Shown piece after piece: positions 20,410 to 32,148 of a DNA stretch of 64,000 nt. Below the pieces are notes generated by a model, which was not told the DNA's origin, ran no database searches, and worked only from the letters and a program-made list of their open reading frames with translations. Within the stretch, counting starts at the first letter, position 1. Every line of letters begins with the position of its first letter. Position numbers and translations under genes: made by a program. The stretch covers positions 558,001 to 622,000 of the forward strand of contig BSBK01005139.1 of assembly GCA_027943335.1 (NCBI GenBank). Reading direction: 5' to 3'. This DNA is from Chamaecyparis obtusa. Its lineage: Eukaryota; Streptophyta; Pinopsida; Cupressales; Cupressaceae.

Positions 20410-23400
20410 GATAGAGGACTTGGACAAGAACTAGGAACATGAGAGAATCCTCGTTGTGATCCCAAGTATCATTTTAGAAGAACACAATTTATTGTTGCAA
20501 AAGGAGGTAAGCCTACAGGAGGTTAAAATGGCACTTTTTTCCTATGGAAGGAGACAAGGCCCCAAGTCCCCCTGGGTCTAGATGGGTTCCCAACATTTTT
20601 CTTTCTAAAACTTTGGGAACTTTTTGGAGTTGATCTTTGGAAAGTGGAAGAATTGCAATAGGGTTTTGTAGTTCTTAATGACATGAACAACACCTTGATT
20701 GTGTTGGTTCTTAAAAAACCTTTGAAGATTTCAAACTTATTACATTATGTAATGTTATTTATATAATTATTTCCAAGGTCGTGACTAATAGATTAAAAAT
20801 AATAATAAATAGGGCTTCTCGGAGGAACATAGTGGATTTTCTCCAAAAAGATCGATAATGGAAGGTATTATTATAGCCAATGATGCTACTCATTACATTA
20901 GATGCACTAGATGTTTATAAAATTGGATAGTAGAAAATCCTATGACCAAGTTGATAGGGACTTCTTGTTGAAGGTGATGAATCATTTTGGCCTTGGTTGA
21001 AAATGGATATCTTGGATTAAAATTTGTTTATGATTTCCTCATTTCTCAATTTTAGTTAATGAGAGCCCCTAAGGTTTTTTTTTAAGCCACAAGATGGATT
21101 TGTCGGGGAGATCTCATTTATCCATTTCTATTCATCATAATGGAATAATTTTTAGGGAGACACATCGGTAAAAAAAAGTAGGGAAAGTCTCTAGAAAGGG
21201 GTGAAAGTGGTTGAAGGAGTTGAGAGAACATCCCACCTGCAATTTGTGGATGATATCCTTTTAATGGGGAATCCTCACTTAGAGAAGTCAATATTATGAA
21301 GTCCACTTTAGATTATTATAGCAAGTGTTTGGGGAAAACATTAATAGGAATAAATATGATATTTTCTTTATTAATACTAGAAGTGAGAAGAAAATCAAAA
21401 CCTTAAGGATTTTGGGGATTAAAACGAGGTTTCTTCCTCGTAAATTCCTAGGAATCCCTCTCTTTGCAAGTGCATCAAACCAAAGATCTAGAACAACATC
21501 TTGGATAGTTGTAGTAGAAGGCTAGAAGGTTGTAAGAGCAAGTGGCTTTCTTCTGTAGGATGCATTCTTATGCTAAAATCTATAGTTTCAGTTATTCTCC
21601 TATTTTTAATGTCCTACCTAAAGATCCCCTCCAAAATCACAAAAGAAATAGAGAGAAGAATGAGACAAATATTTTGGAATGGTATTCAAGATTAGGACAA
21701 CATCCTATTGATATCTTGGGACAAGATTTGTCGACCTAAATCTGCAGGTAGCGTGTGCCTTATAAATTGGGACTTGATGAATGAGGTGATGGGAGCCAAA
21801 AAAAAAAAATTTATGAATAGTGCCTTTTCTATTAATAAAATATTAAAGTTACATATTCATAAAAAAGGGGTCGAGGGACATAGCAATCACCCCGCAGAGT
21901 TCACACGGCAAAGTCAAAAATAGTTAACAACTATTCATAAAAAAAATAGGCATAAAGCCTTTAAGTAGAAAGAGCGGTGCCAGAAGGAGGAGGATCTTTA
22001 TCATCAGAACCCCACACATCATTGGGGTTAACAGGAGGGTCGGGAAGTGACCAACCATCATCTTCAGCTTCTTTCTTCTCTTTCTCTTCTGCCTTGGGTG
22101 GAGAAATGGCCAGCGCCAGGCGGGGAAACTTGGAGGAGGTGGCAGGATGCCAATCAGAGCCACGGCGGGTGCTAGGAGCATCAGGAGGGGCGGACTAAGC
22201 CAGAGCTAGAGACCACTAGAGGTGGTGACGGTGGTTGGCAGCCGAATTAATTTTGAATATGTTCCAAAACTTAGAACAGAGATGGATGAAATTTTTAAAA
22301 TCTAAATACCTAGATAGTCAAGAATGGAATAGAATTTTAAAAATTGAAAATCCTCCTAAAGGTTCAACAACATGGAAATTATGATCTCATGTGGATTTTT
22401 TATTACTAACCACATCTCTTAGATGTTAGGGGATGGAAGATCTACAGATTCATGGAATGATTTTTGGGATGATTTTAATTTTTTTGGGGGGCGAGTAAAG
22501 ACTTAGAGATCTACAACGTATCACTAGAATTCAATGGGGATCAAAGGTGGTTGCTTATATGGAAAGGATTAATGTCAATGGGACGATGGTTTGGAATTGG
22601 AAATTTCCAAACACTCTTTGAGTCATGAAAATTGTGACTAGCTTAGTAGGTATTTTCAAGGAAAGTCCTTTTAAATAAAAATCATGATGAAATCATCTAA
22701 TGTGGCTCTCAGAAAAGGAATTACTCAGTAAAGATTGGTTATAATATTTTGGAGAAGGTAGTGAATTTGAAGTTTGGCCTCGAGCACTTTGTTCCAGAAT
22801 AAAAATTGTTTGCCAAAAGTGGGATCCTTTTCTTGGCTAACCTTGAGGGGTTGTACTCTAACATATGAAAGACTTACTAAGTTGGGATTTATGGGCCCCT
22901 TTAAGTGTGTATTGTGTGACAATCATGAAGAAACTCAAGTGACCATCTTCTATTGCATTGTGATTTCTGTAACAAATGTTGGTGGCTTATAACTTCAAAG
23001 ATAAATTGGAGTTTACCTATGTCATTGATAATCAATGATTTATTTCAAGATTCCAGCATCTTACTTCAAGAAGGTCTACTTTCTCAAGAAATTGGGAGAT
23101 AAGTTCATCTTATGTGATTTGGAAAATGTGGAAAGAAAGGAACATGTAAATTTTCCAAGATAAAAGAGATGATCTAGTGGGTTTGTGGGAGAATTGAATT
23201 GGCCATTTCAAAATTGGTAAGTTCTTCAGCTTCTAAAGTAAATACAATGAAAGCCTCCTTTTTAAGTAAAGATAGTAAAATCTAATCTCATTGGCAATTC
23301 ATTAAATTATAGCATGCTAATGGCCCTCACTAGTTTAATCCAACTCGCTTAGGAGATCAAATGTAGTAAATGAGAGAGTCTGGAGGAGAGCTGGATCAAA

Positions 23401-23760
23401 ATAAACTTTGATGGGCATTGAGAGGCAACCCAGATCCTTTAGGTGCTAAAATTTATCGCAAGAGATTCTTTTGGGAATATCATAGCATTGGGAGCAAAAA
23501 ATCTTTAGGACAGAACAAGCAATGAGGTTGAGGCACAAGCATTGCTTAAAATAGTGAAAATGGAAAAAAATCTATTTGCGGAGAAAGTTCACCTAGAATG
23601 CAGTTCAATGATTATTGTTAATTCTTTAGTTAAAGGGGAGGTTATGGCATGGAACTTGAACAAATATATAGAATCTGGAGGATATAACAACAATCGATGG
23701 GATGGCTTGGAGTAATTTGCAATAAATAAGGAAACTCATTCCTGAGACATGTTGTGACTT
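20410..23760 (+). mobile_element. Decayed L1-type LINE (RT, zinc region, RNase H)
   Basis: Frame-broken segments follow LINE order. Near 20515-20870 are an EVKMALFS...GP(D)G-like start, the NNTLIVLVLKKP region and IISKVVTNRLK. Near 21225-21270 is LQFVDDILLMGN, the RT active site with one change. At 21420-21480 is FLGIPLFAS, and at 21520-21750 comes KSKWLSSVGCILMLKSIVS and WDKICRPKSAG. The reading resumes at 22265 after an insertion, with a Cys-rich region at 22800-22990 (FMGPFKCVLCDNHEET). RNase H-like sequence follows at about 23390-23760, including a DGA-like start and an AE(A)Q-like motif. Many stops and shifts show it is dead. The 5' end may abut the copia LTR at 20399; the 3' end is unclear, and no tail was identified. 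Confidence 0.75.
21797..22245. other. GC-richer insertion inside the LINE
   Basis: The LINE protein reads up to LMNEVMGAK near 21795 and resumes at FQNLEQRWMKFL from 22263, where the family normally continues without a gap. The ~450 bp between starts with a run of 12 A and then AATTTATGAATAG. It is clearly richer in G and C than its host from 21970 on. On the minus strand it contains GGCTTTATGCC before a TTTTTTTATGAA stretch, like the 3' end of another LINE or SINE. Its exact ends and class are uncertain. Confidence 0.5.
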
Positions 23761-25310
23761 AAGGCGGGATTTACTAGTGGTAAACAAAGTGAAGGCTTGG
23801 AAAAGAAGGTGTCTAGTGTGGAGGCAGTATGGAGGTTGGTTTCACATTGATCACCATCAAGCAATAGCTTGCTTTCCTAGGAAGAATGTCAAGAAGAGTT
23901 TGAAGTGGGTTTTCAAGATCAAAGAGCTTGTATTCTTACAAATCATTGACATCATGTTAGATGAAGAATTCATGAAATTTGAGCATCGCTATAGGGTTAA
24001 TGTAGATATTGTTTTGATGTTTCTTGTGTGGAGTTTGGAGATGGGGACAAAAGTAGAGGCTAGAAGAGTAATTAGGGAATGTGTGGAGGATGACTAGTTT
24101 TTTGGGCTCAAATATTTTATTTCCATGGTTATTCTAGAGAAGGGTTTTACGCAAAGTATGGGGATTAAAGGGAAATCAGACCAAGAGAAGGCGTTATTTG
24201 ACCCTTCATTGTCTAGAGCACAAAAAGTTGCAAGAGGAAAAGATGCATAGATGCCCAAATGGGTTGGGAGTCTCACACACACACACACACAGAGGCAGGC
24301 AAACGTGACAAGAAAGGGCTGAATTTTGAGCCAAGTGACTACTACATTAATGGCTCTATGAAGACACAAAAGAAGAACAAAGGGAAAACAAATTAATTTT
24401 TTAGGGGTGAATCCATTTTTGTTCCATTTTAGTAAGTTTTTTGTTATGGGATTTATTGTAAATGTATGTCTCATGTAGTATGGTTGTAGGTTGTGACAAG
24501 TCATTTCAATAGCATTTTTGGAATATTTTTAGTGATAATTATATGCAAAATAAAAATGTATAAAGATTATGTAATTAACAGAGATATACAATTCAAGGGA
24601 GGATGAAAGATGAAATTATTATACTAATGTAATACATGTTTTTAAATTAATACAAAATAGTTATTTTCATCGATAAAAAAAATACTACATAAATTTTTAT
24701 TTCAATGTATAATTATTCTATAAATTTAATAAAATTGATAATTATACATTTAATTAATATAATAACTTTGATTTTTTTTTGTAATTTCATAAAAAGATAA
24801 ATAATTAAAATAAATTTTAAATCAAATAAAAAACTAATCCTAAAAAAAAGAGCCTAATTTTTTTAACTCAAATATATAAATAAAATATCTTAATAAAAGA
24901 AGATAATGTTAAATAAAAAATATCAAAAAAAAGGGTAAAAATAAAAGATAGATTTTTCCTTTTATACATATGTTTTTTTATTTTGTATCATAAAGAATTT
25001 TTTAAATAATATAAATCATACAATTGAAATTATTTCTTCATCTTGCATCATTTTGTTCAATTCTAAACTATTGATTTCATTAAATAAAATAATATAAATA
25101 AATTTATCGATCAAAAGATAAATAAATAATCAAATAAAAATAAATACTTGTTTAAAAAGTCTATGTGAAAGACACAAAATATCAATCTCTATAATTTTTT
25201 TCCTATTTTTTAATTAAAAAATAATAGACACCTATATACGATATTTCTTTAACTTTTTCAAGATAAATGTGCTAATTAAATTTTTTAAGTTTGAAGTTTT
25301 AAACACTAAA
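23761..25310. other. Intergenic, increasingly AT-rich; one CA microsatellite
   Basis: A 106-codon frame at 23777-24097 continues directly from the LINE but has no motif I recognise. A (CA)9 run lies at 24274-24291. From about 24530 to 25310 the sequence is very AT-rich with many A and T runs and no coding signal. Confidence 0.6.
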
Positions 25311-25674
25311 TCTGTAATGTGCGCGCATGGCATAACGTGCCGTATCAGAATTGTAACCGACGAAAGGAGACGAGATCATTCCTTCGCACATATTGCGAAG
25401 GAAAAAAAGCTTCAATCTCTCTTGTATTTTTCTATTTAAAGCTGAGCAAGAAAAACGTTGGACGTAATTCTCATCAGTACAGTTTCGCGTAATTCCCACA
25501 CGGCTTGAAATGATTACAATTGAAATGCAAGCAAGCCTTGAATCAGAAAAAAGGGAATGCCCTGCATTTCAGTATGACTTTTTATACATTTACTAGCTTG
25601 CCTTACACACAAAATTGATGCCGGATTTTGAATTGAATAAAGAATCTGATTGATTAAATTGTCAGCAACTCTAC

Positions 25675-25682
25675 TATAAATA
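25675..25682 (+). promoter_or_regulatory. TATA box of the XTH gene
   Basis: TATAAATA lies 53 bp before the XTH start codon, in the context CTCTACTATAAATACCC. That predicts a short 5' UTR of roughly 25-30 nt. No other strong TATA is nearer the ATG. Confidence 0.7.
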
Positions 25683-25734
25683 CCCACAATACTAGTGGGT
25701 ATGAAAACACATTCTAATATAGCAGAGCTTCGAA

Positions 25735-28152
25735 ATGGCTTTCTCTCTCATGTCAGCCTTATTGATTTTGATGCTAATTATGGCTGAATATCATTGTATG
25801 CATGTTTTGGCTGATGATAGTATTCTTCAAGAACCAACAGTGCCTCTGATGAAGTATTTAAGAGTTTCTAAGTTTTCTGAAGAATATGCTAATCTCTGGG
25901 GTGGCCAACACCAAACTGTTTCTCCAGATGAATACTCTGTCACACTCACATTAGATAACTCATCTGGTAAGACACCATTACAGATATCTACTTATGATGC
26001 ATGTTATGTTTTTTTATCCAAAAAAAAGGTATAGTTGCATGGGTACTTGTATCTATACTCTTGGGATGTGTACCGGGTACTGGTACCGGTGTATCGGATA
26101 TTAGTGGAGAGCATTATAATTAAGGACCTTGATTATGATTTTTTATTTTTGTTACTTATTAATTTATTGTTTATCAAGCTTAGTTCAATATGTAATCACT
26201 TTAATCAGTTTGAAACTTTGATACAATGATTGTATGACATTTCAAAGTTAATGTTTGACAGTAAGCTATATCACTGTTCCTGTTTAAGAAACTCGGTATC
26301 ATTATATTTTCAAATTTTCTATAAAATAATAAATTATATATAATATACCCAAAATACCCAGTCTCTTATTTTGAAAAAATAGTCATACCAGTACTTGTCT
26401 CTAAAGTACCCAAGTACCCTCATCTCCCTGCAACCTTGAAAAAATGATTATATATGAATTGAATAGAATGATGGGTGATTGCAGGTAGTGGATTCAAGTC
26501 TAAAGAGGCTTACATGTATGGCTTCTTCAGTGCTGCTGTTAAGCTCCAGACAGGATATACTGCAGGGATCATCACTTCATTCTATGTATGTACTGGTGAA
26601 CTTAGATGCAATCATTAATTGGGTTATTTATGGTTACAAGAGATCTTGAGAATTATTATTCAGATTAGTATTAGTATTAAATGTTTGATTTAAAAGATTA
26701 TTTTTGCAATCTATTGTCTAATGTTTCAGATCATATTAAGTGATCTATCATTAAGATAATCAACTGTGTGATATGAAACTTCTGTTAAAAAGTGGTTTGA
26801 TTAGATGACATAATCTAAGTGATGATAGATTTAGCTCATATATTTAAAATTATATTAATAGTTTATTTGAAATTACATTAACAGGTGGGTGAAGGTTATT
26901 GGAGAAGTGAGTGTGATTTTAGATGTGCTACCTAAATAAGTCAATATTTAGCTATTTGAATCTGGTCTTAAAAAGCATATATAATTGATTATCTTGATGA
27001 CGGAATATTAATGTGATCTGAAATGTCGATTAAGAATATATACAGTTGATTGTAGAAGCAACCTTCTAAATAAGGCCCACATATTAGTACGATTTTAGAA
27101 GAATCACTTAAATAAATTAACACTTAGTATGTTATTTAAGAATAACCAATCCCCACTTAAACAAGTTAATACTTAGTGTGTTATTTAAGACTAACCGATC
27201 CCCAACACTTAGTGTGTTATTTTATATAAGAACCAATTCCCACTTGATTGTCATATAAACTCTCCTTACACAAACATATTATGATACACTTCAAAAAAAA
27301 AAAAATACATATATTTAAAAAAGTTTTTGGAAAGTTGTTTCTTAAATTAATTAAACATATAATGTTGGCATTTCAAATCGCATTCAGCTGTATAATTTTC
27401 TTCTTTTGATCTAAATAAATTCTTAATACAAGTGGGTGTGTTTGCAATGTGATGATCAGCTTTCCAACAACCAAGTTTACCCAGGCTGGCATGATGAAAT
27501 AGACATAGAGTTCTTGGGAACAATACCTGGAGAGCCTTACAAACTGCAGACCAATGTTTATGGCAATGGTACAGGAGATGGAAATCTGATCGGCAGAGAG
27601 CAACAATTTCATCTCTGGTTCGACCCAACTCAGGATTTCCACAACTACAGCATTCTCTGGACACCTTCTCAAATCCTGTAAATTTCTTTTTCCCTCCCTA
27701 AACATCTCACAACAGCTGAAAATAGATTCACAAGCTAATATCCTTCAATTTTATTGCTGTTTTGTTTTGGTTACAGATTTTTGGTGGATGGAATCCCCAT
27801 AAGGACATTTCCAAAGACAAAGAGCCTAGGAGTGATATACCCATCAAAGCCAATGTCAGTGTATGCAACCATTTGGGATGCATCTTCATGGGCCACAGAT
27901 GGAGGGAAATACAAGGCCAATTATACTTATGAACCCTTTCTCTCCACTTACACCAACTTCCAAACAATTGGGTGCCATGAAAAGGATAACTACTGTTCCA
28001 AAGTGCTCTTAGATGGATGTTTAGTTTCCCCTCATCTCAGTAAGCAGCAAATTGTTGATCTGCAATATGTGAGGAAGAATTATATGACATATGACTACTG
28101 CCAAGATGTGCAGAGATACCCCAAGGGCTCCATGCCTGAATGCCCACCATAA
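25735..28152 (+). CDS. XTH: Xyloglucan endotransglucosylase/hydrolase, 308 residues, four exons
   Basis: Exons are 25735-25966, 26485-26585, 27460-27677 and 27777-28152, all with GT-AG introns, giving 927 nt and no frame break. This GH16 enzyme cuts and rejoins xyloglucan in the cell wall. Residues 1-26 form a signal peptide ([16 protein letters not shown]...), which fits secretion. The active site [10 protein letters not shown] spans 122-131, with nucleophile Glu124 and acid/base Glu128; an N-glycosylation site (NGT) follows at Asn147. WDASSWAT and the Cys-bearing C-terminal XET region ([27 protein letters not shown]) are present. Ile in DIEFLG instead of the commoner Phe, plus the GDGNLIGRE segment, resemble group III members, some of which act mainly as hydrolases; that placement is inference. 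The second intron is 874 bp. It has a TATA box upstream and a poly(A) signal downstream and looks functional. Its 3' end is duplicated 4 kb downstream. Confidence 0.93.
26027..26437. repeat. Possible MITE in XTH intron 1
   Basis: The left end AAGGTATAGTTGCATGGGTA and the right end (read on the minus strand) AAGGTTGCAGGGAGATGAGG, both running into GGGTACTTG, form imperfect inverted ends about 410 bp apart. GTACCGGGTACTGGTACCGG lies just inside the left end and CCAGTACTTG near the right. The size and structure fit a short non-coding DNA transposon, but no clear target duplication was found. Confidence 0.45.
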
Positions 28153-30069
28153 CCAGCTGTTCCTCCCTTAACTTGCCCTAAAGTATAGTGTAAGATGAAT
28201 TGGCCACAATTTCTTTATCAGCTTAAGTTCCAATCTAATTGGCCATTTCGGCAAATTGGAATTATTTATGATATAAATCATGGATATCTTGAATAAAAAT
28301 CATATAAAGGATTACCAAAAAATGTATGTATGTAGGCAAAATAGACATGAAAATGTATGTAGTTGAGGGAGTTCATTATCCAAAAATTACTAATTAGTTT
28401 GCAAATGTTTAATTGAAAAAATATGAGTCACTTAAATTTAAGATATAAATTATAAGACAATAATAATTTAGTAGCATTTATTTTAATTAAAATACATCAA
28501 TTCTCATGTGGGTATCTTCAAAACATAAACATTAGTACATTTTAATATAAATATTAGTACACTTTAATTTATAGTTTGACATGAAATACCACAATTTTTC
28601 CTTCTTTAAATGTTAGTGGTTTTAGTCATTAAAAACCAAAGATGCCTAGTAAAATCATTCTAGAAGTGAAAATATAAGAAACTTGATATATGCTTATAAA
28701 ATTTGTACGTTGAAATAATTTACACATCTAATTTGGATAGAAGTTTTTTTTTAATCCATCAAGCCAAAGATAATACAACTCCGCAAGAGGTCTAGTTTAT
28801 GAAAAATATTGAAATCCTCTTATTGAGACCAAAAGATAGATTTAATTATTCTACAAAAGATAGATTTAATTAGCCTACAATTTTGTTTCTTTATCTTCAC
28901 TTAAACAGAATGCTCAGAAGAATATCTCCTATATAAATAATAAAGTAAATAAAAAAATATCATTAGTTGAGATGAGAAATCAAAATACTAGTGACACTAG
29001 AGGAAACTAAGACTATGATGGAATACACAAGGTTTGAATGTCTCTTGTAAAAGGGATGGCCTTGTTGGCAAAAGCACACCTTAATTAATCCATGCTATGC
29101 ATTGCCAAAATTTCACTCTTAACCATAATATCATCCATAAAGATCTTAATGCCCTTGAATAAGGTCTTCATCTCAGCATAAACCACCACAAAATCTTTGT
29201 TTTGAGCCTTACAATGAATGCTTTTAATCTTCAAAGTAAATGGATGGGTAGCTATGAGTGGAATAGAAAAAATAAAAATCAAACACTATGAACTAAAACT
29301 AACTAACAAAATTTTCACTTAATTAAAATAATAATTTATTTAATAGGATTTCGATGATGATGAAAAATTTGTCTTTCAAATAGTAAGGGAATCCAACCTA
29401 TGGAATGTGGTGTGATTAGTTAAGTGACACTAGGGTATGGTAGACATGATTTTATTATTGTTTCTCTTCTTTATTTACTTACACTATTTTCCGATTGGAT
29501 GGCAAGGAAAAATGGAAGACACGTCCCAAAGAATGACCCTTTTAAACATGACCCAAATTACTCCATGTATTTACATTCATTCAATGTTTGGGATTGGACA
29601 TGCCACACAATACATCATGCATCAAAACACACCCCCATTATAGTTTTTTAACATGGTAAGTATTAAAAAAAATTATTGTACTTTTAAATTTAAGATAAAC
29701 AATGTTTTAGCCAATCAAAATCTATAGTACTTTTCCAATATTATTCATGAAGAAATTGATATCTTCACATTTCAAATAGTATAATGGAATTTGATATAGA
29801 AAAATAATGCATTATGATTGATTGGAAATGCAAAATCAATCACCCCATCAAAAACTACATAATTTATAAATTTATCCTTCAAGAACTAAGAATGATGTTA
29901 GTCACCAAACAGAGTACTTGAGCAACTATATAAGAATAAATCACACTACTTAGAAACCTTAGATTATCAAAAAAAAAAATCAATTAAAACACAAATCAAT
30001 CTAGATATCAAAGATAGAATTTGTAATATCCCCAAATATAAATGAATATATAAATTAAAATAATTGAAT
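28036..30069 (+). repeat. Direct duplication, copy A (XTH 3' end plus downstream DNA)
   Basis: Matches 32032-34078 from CTCAGTAAGCA to ATTAAAATAATTGAAT, with by-eye identity of roughly 90% and small indels. One 35-bp difference lies near 29760, where copy A has extra sequence. It includes the last 117 bp of the XTH frame, the poly(A) signal and a pair of short frames (29085-29282 minus, 29424-29651 plus) that stay mostly open in both copies. No family is recognised for those frames. Confidence 0.9.
28292..28297 (+). terminator. Polyadenylation signal of XTH
   Basis: AATAAA lies 140 bp after the XTH stop codon. The same motif is kept in the duplicated copy near 32287. Confidence 0.55.
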
Positions 30070-30926
30070 GGGTAAGTGCACCAAGATGGTGAACAAAAGG
30101 GGGGTATAAGTGGCCACCTTTTTCTAAAATCGGGTAAACCTAAACTTCACAGAGAGATTTGAGGGTCATGCATTTAAAACTAGGAGTTGTGTAAATAATA
30201 AGAATTGTAGTACTCTTAATCTAGTTTCTGAACTACTAAAGTTTTAAAAAAATGGATAAGACTAAGAGGGTAAAACCTCTCACGCATGAAAAATTGTTCC
30301 TGATTTTTTCAAAAAAATAAAAAATATTTGTTTTCGTGCGCTTCACAAACTATATAGTTAGATTTAGTATTTTGAAAAACCCTTTGGTAGGATGATAGGT
30401 AAGAGTGAGATCTAGAATTTGTGTACTTTTGTGTGATTTTTTGTTGAGTATTTTATTTTTATGATTTTTTGAAGTGATCGCATCCTGAAAATCTGGTACC
30501 TATTCATGTGCTGGGCATAACTTTCATCAAAATAATCTATATTGCAAAAAATAATTCAAATGTATAGAATGTAGTGTATAACAATAATACATAATTTTTT
30601 TTTGAATTTGGTCAAGTAAATCAAAAGTTATTAAAAAAATGGTACACATATGTCTATTAGGAGTGTGAAGACACTAGTAAAGAAAATTAAAGTTTACTAT
30701 GAGCTTTAATGTTGTCCAAAAATAGAAAAATTTAAATGGTCGGAAATCTTTGAAGACGTGTGAGATGATGGTAGTAATTTTAGAGATACCCACTTGATCA
30801 TTTGTAAAGCTAATGACAACAAAGTTGAGAAATCATGTTGAAAGAAGGAAAAATATGTAAATGGACAAAATTGGAGGGAAAATGAGCTTGCAAGCCTTAG
30901 GGTCATATTCCAAACCTTTTACCAAA

Positions 30927-31400
30927 ACATAACCCATACATGGGTTATGTTGTACAAAATAACCCTCTCGGGTTTTGAAAAGCAAAAATCATAATTTCAA
31001 GTTCTACATAACCCGTACAGGTTATGAATAACCCGTACGGGTTATGAAGACATAAAACAATATTTTTAGTTTCACATAACCCATACAGGTTATGAAGACA
31101 TTAAAAAAATTGCTTGTAAATGTGTAATACAATACACATTTGTATAGATATACATATATGATATGTTTCTATGTAGGTATATATGCATATCTATAGTTAT
31201 TTATACATATATTTATATAGATATATGTAAATATCTTTGTATACATGCATGACTTCTCTCTCTCTCTCTCTCTCTCTAGTTTTATATAACCCATATGGGT
31301 TATGAGAAATTGTGAACGTTGTCATAAGTTTACATAACTCGTTCGGGTTATGAGAAATTGTGAACGTTTTCATTACTTTACATAACCCATATGGGTTATG
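30927..31400. repeat. Cluster of AACCCRTAYGGGTT palindromes
   Basis: At least six palindromes share this core. Perfect ones are ATAACCCGTACGGGTTAT at 31028-31045, ATAACCCATATGGGTTAT at 31286-31303 and CATAACCCATATGGGTTATG at 31381-31400. A 10-bp-arm copy with loop TACA is at 30927-30950. Imperfect copies lie near 31008, 31074 and 31333. The last three share the flank GAGAAATTGTGAACGTT or part of it. A (TC)11 microsatellite lies at 31255-31277. Repeated palindromes like this can be protein binding sites, for example in subterminal regions of DNA transposons; this role is not shown. Confidence 0.85.
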
Positions 31401-31692
31401 AGGAATTATTTATATTTGAGCCCCAATGGCCTAAAAAATAGCAATGCAAGTTGTTTCAAGGCCCCACTATTGTTGCACATGATTTTCTAGGATAGTAACA
31501 GTCAGGTTTTGTTTATTTTATTATCATTTTTTCTTGGAAATGATTGATTTGTCTTGTTTTTTGGATTATTTTTTAAGTTATTTTATCATGGGTACTTTAT
31601 ATTATAATAAAATGATGCTCATTTGTTGTTTTTATGCTATTTGATTATGGATTTTCCTCATGATGTTACGTGTAGGATAATCAATATCAACA

Positions 31693-32030
31693 ATGGGAAA
31701 GAACAAGAGAGGAATGATTGAACAACGAGAGGTAGAAAAGGAAAGACAAAGGGAACATATGAGGAAATTAGATGAAGGTACGTCATCTAATGCACCTAAT
31801 GAAAATGATGAACATTCAACAATTGAAATTGATATGATGAATGCACCAAATCAAAATGATCAACATACACCAATTCAAATGCATGAGATCATTAAATCCA
31901 CCTAATGAATGCGATGAACATAGACCATTTGAAAATGATGTAATGAATGCACATGTTAATGAAATTGAAGAAGATTTACCATTTGAATTTGATGTGATTG
32001 ATGCACATAATGCGCCAATCGTAATACCTC
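31693..32030 (+). pseudogene. Remnant of a gene with basic start and 17-residue acidic repeats
   Basis: An ATG at 31693 opens MGKNKRGMIEQREVEKERQR, a strongly charged likely helix. It is followed by 17-residue repeats: NAPNENDEHSTIEIDMM, NAPNQNDQHTPIQMHEI, then, after a frame change near 31890, NPPNECDEHRPFENDVM and NAHVNEIEEDLPFEFDVI. At the DNA level this is a 51-bp tandem repeat. The frame then runs into the duplicated XTH 3' end at 32032. It is probably the first part of a transposon or host gene cut off by the duplication. I do not recognise the family. Confidence 0.5.
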
Positions 32031-32031
32031 T

Positions 32032-32148
32032 CTCAGTAAGCAACAAATTATTGATTTGCAATATGTGAGGAAGAATTATATGACATATGACTACTGCCAA
32101 GATGTGCAGAGATACCCCAAGGGCTCCATGCCTAAATGCCCACCATAA
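32032..32148 (+). pseudogene. Truncated XTH 3' exon fragment
   Basis: It retains the last ~38 codons of XTH in frame to the stop ([20 protein letters not shown], then a tail reading MPKCPP where the intact gene has MPECPP). It lacks the catalytic part, the signal peptide and all upstream exons. It is a by-product of the duplication and cannot make an enzyme. Confidence 0.9.

Noticed and set aside
24094..24504. 136-codon minus-strand frame
   Set aside because: Composition is low-complexity around the CA repeat, and it has no homology I recognise.
27347..27967. Minus-strand frames overlapping XTH exons 3 and 4
   Set aside because: Shadows of the spliced + strand XTH coding sequence.
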